Below, one piece after another: positions 19,211 through 28,377 of a DNA stretch of 28,377 nucleotides; within the stretch, counting starts at the first letter, position 1; every line of letters starts with the position of its first letter. The stretch is from contig NW_004457364.1 in NCBI RefSeq assembly GCF_000313135.1, positions 37,994 through 66,370 of the forward strand. The letters run 5' to 3'. The notes under the pieces were generated by a model. The model made no database searches, was not told the origin of the DNA, and saw nothing but the letters and a program-made list of their open reading frames with translations. The position numbers were made by a program, and so were the translations under genes. Origin of the DNA: Acanthamoeba castellanii str. Neff. Taxonomy: Eukaryota > Discosea > Longamoebia > Acanthamoebidae.

Positions 19211-19216
19211 TTTATT
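19211..19216 (-). terminator. AATAAA overlapping the CaMK stop codon
   Basis: On the minus strand the gene ends GTGGCTAAATAAATCC, so an AATAAA hexamer overlaps the TAA stop. This could be the polyadenylation signal, giving a very short 3' UTR, or chance in an AT-rich ending. Confidence 0.4.
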
Positions 19217-21227
19217 TAGCCACAAACTTTTTGAACTGGGCCGGGAACTGCGGGAGGCTGTGGTCTGGAGCAGAATCGTCTTGAAGCCAAGGGTGCTGGA
19301 GCGCCTGGTCGGCCGTGAAACGCTTGCCCGGGTCCACCAGCAGGCAATGTTCTATGAGATCCTTGGCTGCACGAACACCCAACGGTCAAGTAAGTGCACA
19401 TGGAGGAAGGCCGCAAAGTGTCCATACCTTCGGCAGAGATATCGGTCCAGTAAGGATCGGCGAACTGCGGAGGTGTTGTTAGCGCGAGGCCACGCACGAG
19501 TGAAGAGGATCTTTCAAGCAGAGTACCTCAAAGTCACCTGCCATTATTTGCTCAAAGAGAGCCGCCATATTCTCTCCGTCGTCTAACAATCGAAAGTGTG
19601 AGCAGAGAGTTCGGTAAGGCACCTGTCTCCGGAATACTCCACAGAAAAAAGAATAGCAACACAAAGGAGAGTACCAAAGAACGGAGGGTAACCGCACAGC
19701 AAAATGTACATCACCACCCCTGTTTTCGTGGGCCAAGAAGAGTGAGCAGCGGCAGCGCCTATGGCCAAAGAGAGGATCGGTACCGATGCTCCAAATGTCG
19801 ACTTCCTTGTCGTAACCCTCGCCTTTAAGGACTGCGATGGAAACAGGTGAGGTTATTGATGGGCAGGTGCCACCAACAACGTTTAGGAATTCATTGCTGC
19901 TTACCTTCAGGTGCCACGTAGATCGGAGTGCTGGGCGCAAGGAGGGCGAGAAAACGTTATTGGGCTGGAGTGAGGCGGGCAAGTGGTATGCTGGGCGTAC
20001 CCGCATGCCGTTTGCATCATTGAGTCGGGGCTGAGGATCTTGGATAGGCCGAAATCTGGTGTATCAACAACAACAACAAAAACAACAAACAACAACGTCA
20101 GAACGAGCAAGCAACGCATATATCCAAACCAGCGCGTGCCGGGTCACGTGTACCAGCAATTTTGATTTCGTCTACTCCAGGCGCTGCCAGCTACGACGGC
20201 GAGCGTCGAGCGAGCAGACGCAAAACAAGACATGTGAGCTCACTCGTACCAAGTGCAGTGCATACGGGTGGTGCGGTGGTGCGGTGGTGCGGTGGTGCGG
20301 TGGTGCGGTGGTGCGGTGGTGCGGTGGTGCGGTGGTGCGGTGGTGCGGTGGTGCGGTGGTGCGGTGGTGCGGTGGTGCGGTGGTGCGGTGGTGCGGTGGT
20401 GCGGTGGTGCGGTGGTGCGGTGGTGCGGTGGTGCGGTGGTGCGGTGGTGCGGTGGTGCGGTGGTGCGGTACAAGGAGGTTGTTCGGCTTCAGGTCTCTGT
20501 GCGCTATGTGCTGGTCGTGGAGGTGCTTGACTGCTGACACCATCTGCTTGACAAGCCTATCCATTAAAAATAGAATGGAACGAAGTAAGTGGGTCGCTCT
20601 GAAGGAACACACGAGACCTCGTCGCCGCGCATCAAAGAAGAAGGCGAAGGGAAGGAAGAGCGGTGGTACCTCTTGGCAATATTCTCGGAGTAGGAGCCTA
20701 TCTCGACGATCTTGTTGAAGAGCTCCCCTCCCGTTACGAGCTCCATGACGAGGTACAGTTTCTTGGGGTCTTCGTCGTAGACCTCCTTCAGGCTGATGAT
20801 GTTGGGGTGCTTCACCTTCTTAAGGATTTCGACTTCCATTCGCAGCCGCGTTTCATCCACTTCCTTCTTGTCGATCACCTTCACTGCATACTGTAGCAAA
20901 CCCATCAGTAATGCCAGCAGCATGCTGCAGATTGTACAAGGTGGTGCATTTCGTGGGCGCTGACAGACCTTTTCGTTTGTCTCTTTACAGATTGCCAGTA
21001 CGACCTGCGCATAGAGTACGCATTAGGATCGTTTTGTGCCTGAATTGGTTTTGCTCAAGCAAAGCATTTATGGATTCGCACCTTGGAAAAGTTGCCTCTG
21101 TACACGCCTCCCACATCTCAGGTCAGCACTGGCAAAAGATAAATGATAACAAGGCATCCACGAAGATGGTCGCGTACGTGCCCAAAGTGTCCTTGAGATC
21201 GTAGTCATCCTCGATGCGATGCCCCAT
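19212..21227 (-). CDS. CaMKI-like Ser/Thr kinase, 285 residues, 13 exons, no calmodulin-binding tail
   Basis: ATG at 21227-21225 and TAA at 19214-19212. Exons: 21227-21178, 21097-21082 (16 nt), 21005-20970, 20890-20670, 20556-20472, 20190-20154, 20055-20001, 19930-19905 (26 nt), 19831-19794, 19720-19675, 19582-19527, 19464-19428, 19366-19212; together 858 nt. All catalytic elements are present: LGTGNFSKV glycine loop (15-23), YAVKVIDKK (Lys38), LYLVMELVTGGELF, HRDLKPNNLL (Asp129), IKIADFGLSK (Asp149), then TACGTP with the activation-loop Thr that CaMKK phosphorylates in CaMKI, YVAPEVL, WSIGVVMYILLCGYPPF, KRFTADQALQHPWL. The protein ends LPQFPAQFKKFVAK, where CaMKI normally continues into the autoinhibitory and calmodulin-binding helix. 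It is expected to be active and cytosolic. HRDLKPNN has Asn where most CaMKs have Glu. Confidence 0.93.
20267..20469. repeat. 8-bp satellite (GCGGTGGT), about 25 copies, inside the CaMK catalytic-loop intron
   Basis: An essentially perfect array of GCGGTGGT lies in the 281-bp intron between the exon ending KPNNLL and the exon carrying VDEIKIA. The near-identity of copies implies recent expansion. Because it has no stop in any frame it produces false Val/Arg/Trp/Cys/Gly and His/Arg/Thr/Pro ORFs. Confidence 0.95.
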
Positions 21228-21388
21228 CTGTGGCGCAGTATTTATTTTAAAAATTAGAAAAAAGCCCCCCCTCTTCCCGCACGATTTTTCTGCACTGTGT
21301 CGCTACTTCGAAGAACAAACGGAAAAAAAACCACCGCGAGAGGGAAACATCATCATCATCATCATCATTCAATAGAGCATCACCAACT
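21228..21388. promoter_or_regulatory. Divergent promoter between the CaMKI-like kinase and the tyrosine phosphatase
   Basis: The 161 bp between the two ATGs contain an AT-rich patch (21238-21262, with TTTATTTTAAAAATTAG) and a CAT repeat at 21350-21368. On the minus strand the kinase ATG is directly preceded by CCACAG, so a spliced 5' leader is possible. No canonical TATA box position can be fixed. Confidence 0.5.
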
Positions 21389-24300
21389 ATGAGCGTCACC
21401 AACAAAGCGCGCCGCACGATCCCCAAGCTCTCCAAGGAGCTCTCTTCTGCTATAACCGCAGGTGGTGTACCGCGTCCTGCCACGGCACTGGTCCCAGCAA
21501 GCCGGTCCCAGGATGCGTCGTCGCAGCAGGCGCTGCTCCATACATCCAGCTCCTCCTCTAACGAGAGCACAACCGATCTTCCAACCCTTAGGCCCGAACA
21601 GCTTGCTGCAGTTGTGCGTGAGTTCGTGCCTCCTGCCCTTTTTGCCCCCCCCCCCAAGTTTCTATTCACCCTTTTCCCTCTACGAATCCTAATGCTGACC
21701 TCACCACGATCGTAATGACTGGTGCGCTTTCTCGCTGGGGGTTCGATGTGGGTAGGGCTGGCTTTGCGCCGCAAGTGCAGGCCACCCTCGCGGCAATATG
21801 CGCTTATGTACCTCTGCAGGAGGCCTTGCGGGAGGCCATACAAGCCAACCGCGAGCGGGACAGCCTGAGTCTGGCTGAAGGCGTCATGTCAAGCATTGCC
21901 AAGGGCGCCCTCCCTCAGGACTCCGCCGAGGACTGCCGCAGTTGGGCGGGAGGCCCGTCGCATACGGACGAAGATCGGGACGGCTGCCACACGGAGAAAG
22001 GAAAGGAACGGGAGGGCCGCCCTTCGTCCCTACGCGAGGAAGTCGAGTCGGCCTGCTCGGCCACCAGCCTCCGCGACTACGACCACTATAAGCTCAAGAC
22101 TCACTCATTCAACGAATACCGCTCCGGTACGAGCTCCAGCTGTGGAAGCATGGCGCTCTGGTGCAAACATGTCTAATTGTTCGCGCTGTGGTGTGTGTTG
22201 CTGTGTGTCCTCAGAGCAAGACATCGCCAGTTTGCTGCAGGTGGAAGAAGAGCTTAACGGCAGCGGCCATGCTGATGACTGGCGCGAGACGTCGATCGGT
22301 GCCCGGTCCGACGTTCGGTCTCGTGAAGATATTCACGATGGAGGAAGAGGCCACGCAGGCGAGCCTGGTGCCGTGGATGACGAGTCATGGATGTTCAGCG
22401 CTGGTACGTATGCGATCCGTTGGGTGGTGGTTGGTGGTGTTCGCTGAGGTCTTCCTTCTTCTTCTTCTCTTCTCCTTCTTCTCTTCTTGTCGTCCAGTCC
22501 TCTTTTTGGCAGTAACTGTGGTCTCGCTTGGTTTCCTGTATGTCGGCAACAAGGAGGTCTATCGCACTGCCCTTCAAAGCGAGATGGTCAAGGTACGCGC
22601 GCACCAAACTGCCCCACCAGCATCGTGACATGATGATGACGACGATGATGATCTTTCCTCGTGCAGGCTGCAGTTGCGCTCAGTCAAGTGTGGGCAGCCA
22701 GCGGAGAGTTTGGCGCTACCGCACAGTGAGCCCGTCGGAACCACCACCACTGCTTGTTTTGTACATACGCGGCGTACCTTCTTTCCCGCGGGAAGAAACG
22801 AAAGAAAAGGGAAAGGGAAAGGGAAAAAGTGCCATTACAAAAAGGGAATCAATGCAAGCGGAAGAGGGTTGCCGACCCCTCGATGAGGGCGACCTTGGCC
22901 TTCCCGTACGAGATCTGGGTCTTCACATAAGCAGGGTAAAGCAGCGCACGCAGCATGGCGATGGTTTTGACCTCGAATTCAACGTATGTTGCTCTCTCTC
23001 CAATTTGAAATCGACCTCAACGCCAGGCCGAAGGCCTGACCCAACCCCTCGGTCTTTCAACCCTGCAGTATGTGGAGAAGAAAAGTGAGTCAGATTCCTT
23101 TTTTGGAGACTATGACAGCGCCATCAAGCCTATCAATCGTGGAAAAAACCGCTACTCCAACGTCCTTCCTCGTGCGTAGCCCCTCCCCTCCTCCGAGCCG
23201 CCGGCCGTCATCCTTCCAACTGACAGACCGCGTCTACTGCTCCAGTTGAGAAGACACGAGTCAAGCTTAGACCAAAAAATCATGCCGAAGGCTCCGACTA
23301 CATCAATGCGAACTGGGTAGACGTGCGTAATGGCCACCCTCGATTGCGATGTGCCCCTCCTCTTGGATTCCTCAATTTGGCAAAAACCACAGGGATTGAT
23401 TCCCGGCAGCGAGCGGGCATACATCACTACCCAGGGGCCACTGCAAGAAACGGTGGAGGACTTTTGGAGGATGATTAGCGAGACGGGCTCCAATGTAATT
23501 GTAATGCTTACCAAAGAGGTGGAAAATGACAAGGTAAGTCTCTGGCTGCTCGGCTGTGTGTGTGTGTGCCACATGCGCTTTGACCCAGCCTGTGTTGCCT
23601 CTCATGGCACCTCACCACGCCGCGCCGCGCCAGATAAAATGTACACACTACTGGCCACTGGAGCCCGGGAACGCTTTCACGTTCGACACCCTGCGGGTGA
23701 CTCTGGTGAGCGAGGAAAAGACGTTCGAGAACCGACTCGTGGAGCGAACATTGGAGCTGCACCACCCCGACACCGTACCCCTCTCTTGCCCCCCCCCCAA
23801 CCAGAAACGCGTGCGTGCCGAGTGTTACCAACTCCTCCCCTGTTGAGAACAGGGCGACCGAAGAGAGATCAAGCATTACCAGTACCTGGACTGGCCCGAT
23901 CACGGCCTCCCAGAAAGTGCCGCCGCCTTCCGCAAGATCCTACACAAGGTAGCGCTGCGCCTTGCGCTCCGAACCCCTCCCCCCCGTTGGCCGCTCCCGC
24001 GCCTCACCTCTCCGCCGTCTCTCCCAGGTGGACAGAGTGCGCGCGGAACAATCTCCAATCGTAGTCCATTGCAGGTACTACGACCCCACCCTTCTGGTAG
24101 AGAGAGCGAGAGAGCGCGATCCCATAACCCCATGGCGCGGTGGTGGTGCTCTTCTTGTTCTTCGTGGTGACGCTGAACCCTCCCTCTGCTACCCCCCCCC
24201 GTGGCGGTGGTGCGCCGTGCCACGTAGTGCGGGCATTGGGCGCACGGGCACTTTTTGCACAGTGCACAGTACCCTGGAGAAGCTGCACTTACACCTCAAG

Positions 24301-24531
24301 GAAAAGCCCGACGAGCCCCCGGAGTTCAACGTGCTGCAGACGGTGCTGCGGATGAGGGAACAGCGCGTGGGCATGGTCCAGACGAAGGTGCGCCGCCCCT
24401 TCCCCCCCTGGCGCGGGCACGCCCAGCTGAGCGTGGGTGTGCAGGAGCAATACATCTTTTGCTACAAGGCTCTCCTCGAGGAAACGCAGAAGCTGGGCCT
24501 GACGTCGGTGACGGCAGATCATCTTGTGTGA
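21389..24531 (+). CDS. Single-pass membrane-anchored protein tyrosine phosphatase, 634 residues, 14 exons
   Basis: Exons: 21389-21613, 21781-22126, 22215-22403, 22498-22592, 22667-22725, 22845-22983, 23069-23171, 23246-23322, 23393-23533, 23634-23774, 23853-23948, 24028-24074, 24228-24387, 24445-24531 (1,905 nt). It starts [16 protein letters not shown], with no signal peptide. One hydrophobic segment, [17 protein letters not shown] (254-270), is preceded by acidic DDESW and followed by basic NKEVYR, which favours a cytosolic C-terminus. The catalytic domain has every classical PTP landmark: [19 protein letters not shown] (KNRY 377-380), [33 protein letters not shown] (general acid Asp521), [14 protein letters not shown] (Cys552, Arg558, split by an intron), and [16 protein letters not shown] (Q-loop). 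It should dephosphorylate phosphotyrosine at a membrane. The exon 5-6 junction is ambiguous (an alternative would drop about 20 residues). Confidence 0.93.
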
Positions 24532-24861
24532 GAGTGAGAGCTCCTTCGCGCCGCAAAGGCTGCAAAGGTTGTCCCCAGCAGCAACAACAATCATTTTTTC
24601 GGTTCCGTTGGTCCTCCGCGTGGAGGGAAAAAAAAATAGCCTCGAGGAATTGGCGGGGGGGGGGCGAAATGAGTGCGGTTGGTCTAATTAGAGACAGCAG
24701 GCCCACCCCCGCGAGGTGCACTTTTCTGAGCCACGCCGCCACGCGCCCAAGACCCGCCACATTTTACACAACAGCACAACTCGACCCAAACATCTCCACG
24801 AGCCGGAGCGCGGGTTCGACGAGTTGAGGAGAAGGAGAGAGAGAGAGAGAATAACAGAAAC
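24532..24861. other. Intergenic region between the PTP and half-fimbrin genes
   Basis: This 330-bp stretch must hold the 3' UTR of the upstream gene and the promoter of the downstream one. Visible features are an A8 run near 24629-24637, a G9 run at about 24656-24664, and a (GA)n tract at 24829-24850 directly before the ATG. No AATAAA or TATA box is clear, and I see no gene in it. Confidence 0.5.
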
Positions 24862-27425
24862 ATGAGCTTCAGCTACTTCGAGGCCCTCCCGGCCGATGTG
24901 AAGGCACAACTCAGCTTCTCCGAGGTGGAGGACCTCATCCGGGTGTTCCAGCACTTTGACAAGGCCAGAGAGGGCGCTTTGAACAAGGGCACCGCCCCCA
25001 ACGACTTTGCGCGCGAGGTGGCGAACAAGCTGGGCGAGAGATTCGGCAACGCCAACGGCTTTCTCGATGCGCTTCTGGCCCACACCGCCCCTACGCTCCC
25101 CTTTGCCGACTTGGCCAAGGTCCCCACGGCCCTCCCACTCCTAAGTCCCCGTCTTTACGGCGCGGCCCCGACAATCCCCCCCCCCCCGGTTGTAGTCTAA
25201 CCCCTCCAAATGCCGCGGGCTGGACACAGGTGTTCGCGAGCGAGCACAAGCGACCCAAAAAGATCACGAGGGAGGTGTCTGCCGGCGGTGCCATCCATTC
25301 TTTCAGCGATGAAGAAAGGCAGGGCTATGTAGAATTTATTAATTCCACCCTCAAGGACGATCCCGACCTCCAAACGACGCTGCCCATCAATCCGCGCAAC
25401 CAGGACATCTTCGCGGCGGTCTCCAAGGGCATCATTCTCTGGTGCGCGCCCACTCCAGCGCGAGGCATTTGGCGCGGGTGTGTGAAATGGGCGCGCGCGA
25501 AAGGGCAGCATTCTAAAGTGGTATGGGGGGCGTGCGTTGGGCTGGCTGGCGGTCGTGCGTGTGCGTTGCATATGCGCGTGCATGCGTAACAGTAAATTAA
25601 TCAATTCGGGATTCCCGAACACCATCAACGAGGCCAAGCTCAACCTGAGGGCGGCCAACCCCTACGAAAAGAACGAGAACCACGACTTGTGCATCCAGGC
25701 GGCTGCCAAGCTCGGCTGCAGTGTGGTCAACATCGGCGGCAAGGACCTCCTCGAGGGAACGCCTCACCTCGCGCTGGGCCTCATGTGGCAAATCATCAAG
25801 AAGAACCTCCTGGCCCTCGTCGCCGCCAACCTCTCCAAGGGCGAGGGCTTCATCGACATCCCTCCCGAGCAGATGCTCTTCCGCTGGTTCAACTTCCACC
25901 TCGCCAACGCCGACTCCCCGCGCACCCTCTCCAACTGGTCCCGCGACCTCCAGGTCCGTCGTGTGTGTGTGTGTGTGTGTGTGTGGCGTGTGGACGGACC
26001 GGCCGCCCGCCCCTCACTTACCCTCCCAATTCGTGTGACGTGACGTGATGTGGCGGCGGCGGCCCGACGACGCAGGACTCGGAGCTGTACTTGACGCTGC
26101 TGTCGCAGCTGGAGCCCGAGAAGTGCCCGAAGCACGAGGTCCAAGCTGCGCTCGCCCTCTCCGATCCACTCAAGCGCGCCGAAGTGGTCTGCCAGGTGCG
26201 TAGCACTACACCTCCTCCTCGCCGCCGCCGCCTGCACTGCGCGCGCGCGATCGATCGGCCGTGCGTGTGGCGCGCGTCTCTCCCGTGGGACTGTGGGGCA
26301 CTCAATCATTCTTTCCTCCTCCTTTCTCCTCCTCCTTCTCCTCGCGGGCCGGCTTGTGTGTTGTGTGTGTGTGGGGTGTGGTGGCGTAGTTTGCGGAGCG
26401 GATCGGGTGTCTCAAGTTCATCACGCCCAAGGAGATCGTGAACGGGAACCCGCGCCTCAACCTGGCCTTCGTGGCCACGCTCTTCACGCAGTACCCGCAG
26501 ATGGGTCCCACGGAGGAGGAGAAGCAGATCTGTAAGCTGCAGGAGCGCCTGGGGAGCGTGGAGCAGAGCCTCGCGCAGGTGTCCGGCGAAAAATCGGACC
26601 TCGCCGAGCGGGCCGACCGGCTGGCCCGCGATTTCGAGGCCAAGTCCAAGGAGGCCAGCGAGCTCAGCGGCCGACTGGCCGAGGCCCTCCAGGACCGCGA
26701 CTCCCTCGCCCGCCAGCGCGAGCAGCTCGAGGCCTCCCTCGCCTCCGAGCGCTCCGAAAAGGACCGCCTCGCCCTCGAGGTCGAGACCCTCTCCCGCGAC
26801 AAGCACGAACTCTCCTCGCGCCTCGCCGATGAGACCGCCCATCGGTTCGTCGTCGCCCACCCGCCCACCCACACCGCCGCCGTGGCCCGCCCCGCCCCTC
26901 CCCCCCATGGTGTGTGTTCTCACACGTGCATGCTGCGTGATCGTGCGGTGCGTGACTCCCTCCAGTGAGAAGCTCGCTCGTGACCTGGAGAACGCGCGGG
27001 CGGACCTGCGGGAGGCGCAGGAGCGACACGAGCAGCAGATCGCGCAGCTGTCACAGCAGCTGGCCGAACAGCAGAAGCTGCGCCAAGAAACGGAAGCCCA
27101 GCTGCGTGCCACGCGCGACGAGCTGGCCGCCACCATCCAGAAGGCCGAGCAGGTGCAGAAGGAGCTCCAGGCGCAACTGGCCGCCGAAAGACGACGGATC
27201 GAGGAGCTCGAGGAGGAGATCCGGCGGCTCAAGGCCGAAAACGCGGAGCTCCGCCGCCAGCTCGAGGAGGAGCGCGAGGCTCGCCAGTCGGCCGAACAGG
27301 AACTCGACGAGACCCGCGCCGAGCTCGAAGAAACCAGGTACGCCACCCCCACCCCCACCCCAAGCTCACGACGCACCACCTCTCAGCAGCAGCAGCAGCA
27401 GCAGCACGTTTATTCTGTTCTGTTC

Positions 27426-27459
<34 letters not shown>

Positions 27460-27792
27460 TGCTCGTGGTCAGCCCATGTGTGTTGTGTGCCCCCATTCAC
27501 ACACATGTCATCCTCCCGGCTCACTCACCGACCAATTGGCGCAGGGCTGAGGCCGATGAGGAGAAGACGCTCCTGCTGCAGCGCATCAAGGACCTCGAGG
27601 AGGAGCTCGACCAGCTCAAGGAACTTATGGCCACCTCGCTCACCCAGGCCGGCCGAGAGAAGGCCGACGGTACTTGCCCACCTCCCCTTCGCCTCCCGCC
27701 CGCCCGCCCGCCACTCCCTCGCGATCGGGATGCCGGTGGCGCACGTCGAGGCTTACAAACACACGCTCCTGACTCCTTCACTCGTTGCGCCG

Positions 27793-27826
<34 letters not shown>

Positions 27827-28377
27827 TGTTGTGTTGTGTTGTGTGTGCGTGTCGTGTGTGGCGTGTCGTGTCGTGTGTGCAGCGCTACGAAGGGCGCAGG
27901 AGGAGAAGGAGAGGATGCTAGACGAGGCCGAAAGGGCCAGGATAGCGCAGATGCGTAAGGTGCAGGGCATGCTGGCCAAGGTGCAGAAGAAGGGCTACCT
28001 CTACAAGCTGGAGAAATCCGCCGTGCTGGGCACCAGCAAGTGGAAGAAGAGGTACAGCCGCGCATCCCGTTCGCTCGCTCGCTCGCATGGCTCGTCTCTC
28101 TCCCCGCGCGCGTGTGGCCTTTGGCGGTGGGTGGTGGGCGTGGGCGTGGGCGTGGGCGTGGGCGATCGATGAGCTGAGTCGAAGGGGCGTGTGGGTGTGC
28201 GGCGTCGCAGGTACTTCGTGCTGCAGGACAACTTCCTCTCCTACTACAAGGACGAGAAGGCCTTCACGGAATCGCGACCCGACGGCATCGTCTATTGCGA
28301 GCAATGCCGCATCTACGAACTCGACCAGGTGCCCGCCCCTCCCTCCCTCCCTCCCCTCCCCTCCCCTCCCTCCCTCC
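24862..28377 (+). CDS. Half-fimbrin (two CH domains), coiled coil and PH domain protein; 3' end beyond the window
   Basis: ATG at 24862. Exons: 24862-25119, 25230-25441, 25593-25953, 26075-26195, 26390-26844, 26966-27337, 27545-27669, 27893-28051, 28211-28328, then a GTGCCC donor; 727 residues so far and still open. The first 86 residues are helical (MSFSYFEALPADVKAQL), possibly a decayed EF-hand module. CH1 (about 110-231) has FSDEERQGYVEFIN, GIILCKLINSGFPNTINE and GLMWQIIKKNLL, as in fimbrin/plastin. CH2 (about 247-353) has PPEQMLFRWFNFHL, LSNWSRDLQDSELYLTLL and LNLAFVATLFTQYP. Residues 365-670 are a heptad-rich coiled coil. A PH domain begins at about 672 (KGYLYKLEKS, KWKKRYFVLQDNFLSYY). 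It probably dimerises through the coil, binds F-actin by its CH pair and targets membranes by the PH domain (inference from the domains). Confidence 0.92.

Noticed and set aside
20059..20718. ORFs of Val-Val-Arg-Trp-Cys-Gly or His-Arg-Thr-Thr-Ala-Pro repeats
   Set aside because: These are readings of the 8-bp satellite in a CaMK intron; flanking exons on the minus strand explain the region.

Overview
The window looks like nuclear DNA of a free-living protist, most likely an amoebozoan of the Acanthamoeba type. This is inference from GC-rich genes with many short GT-AG introns, dense microsatellites in introns, and gene families that amoebae share with animals: a CLU-domain protein, a PPEF phosphatase, a CaMKI-type kinase, a tyrosine phosphatase and a fimbrin-type actin-binding protein. 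No prokaryotic features are seen (no operons, no ribosome binding sites). Gene models were built by hand from GT-AG signals, reading frame and protein motifs. In every model the exon lengths sum to a whole number of codons.

Layout. 1-451: satellite and AC repeats. 452-1946 (+): an unrecognised 261-residue protein, convergent with the next gene. 2011-12273 (-): one very large gene (28 exons, about 1,940 residues) that joins an N-terminal CLU domain, a helical TPR-like middle and a C-terminal STRAD/STE20-like pseudokinase. 12274-12416: short divergent promoter. 12417-16666 (+): PPEF-type Ser/Thr phosphatase with an IQ motif and six EF-hand loops (20 exons, 846 residues). 16667-19211: gene-free, repeat-rich block with a minisatellite, a diverged array and a family of inverted-repeat elements (MITE-like) inserted into it. 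19212-21227 (-): CaMKI-like kinase of 285 residues that stops right after the kinase domain. 21228-21388: second short divergent promoter. 21389-24531 (+): membrane-anchored tyrosine phosphatase (634 residues). 24862 to the window end (+): a half-fimbrin (two CH domains), long coiled coil and PH domain, cut off by the window edge.

Five of the six genes belong to phospho-signalling, calcium or actin-membrane families. They are not an operon, but two divergent pairs (CLU-pseudokinase/PPEF and CaMKI/PTP) each share a promoter region under 170 bp. The best candidate for something undescribed is the CLU plus pseudokinase protein, supported by an unbroken reading frame across 27 introns and by loss of the kinase catalytic residues. 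The second is the inverted-repeat element at 17916-18308, for which a related empty target site is visible about 950 bp away in the same window.
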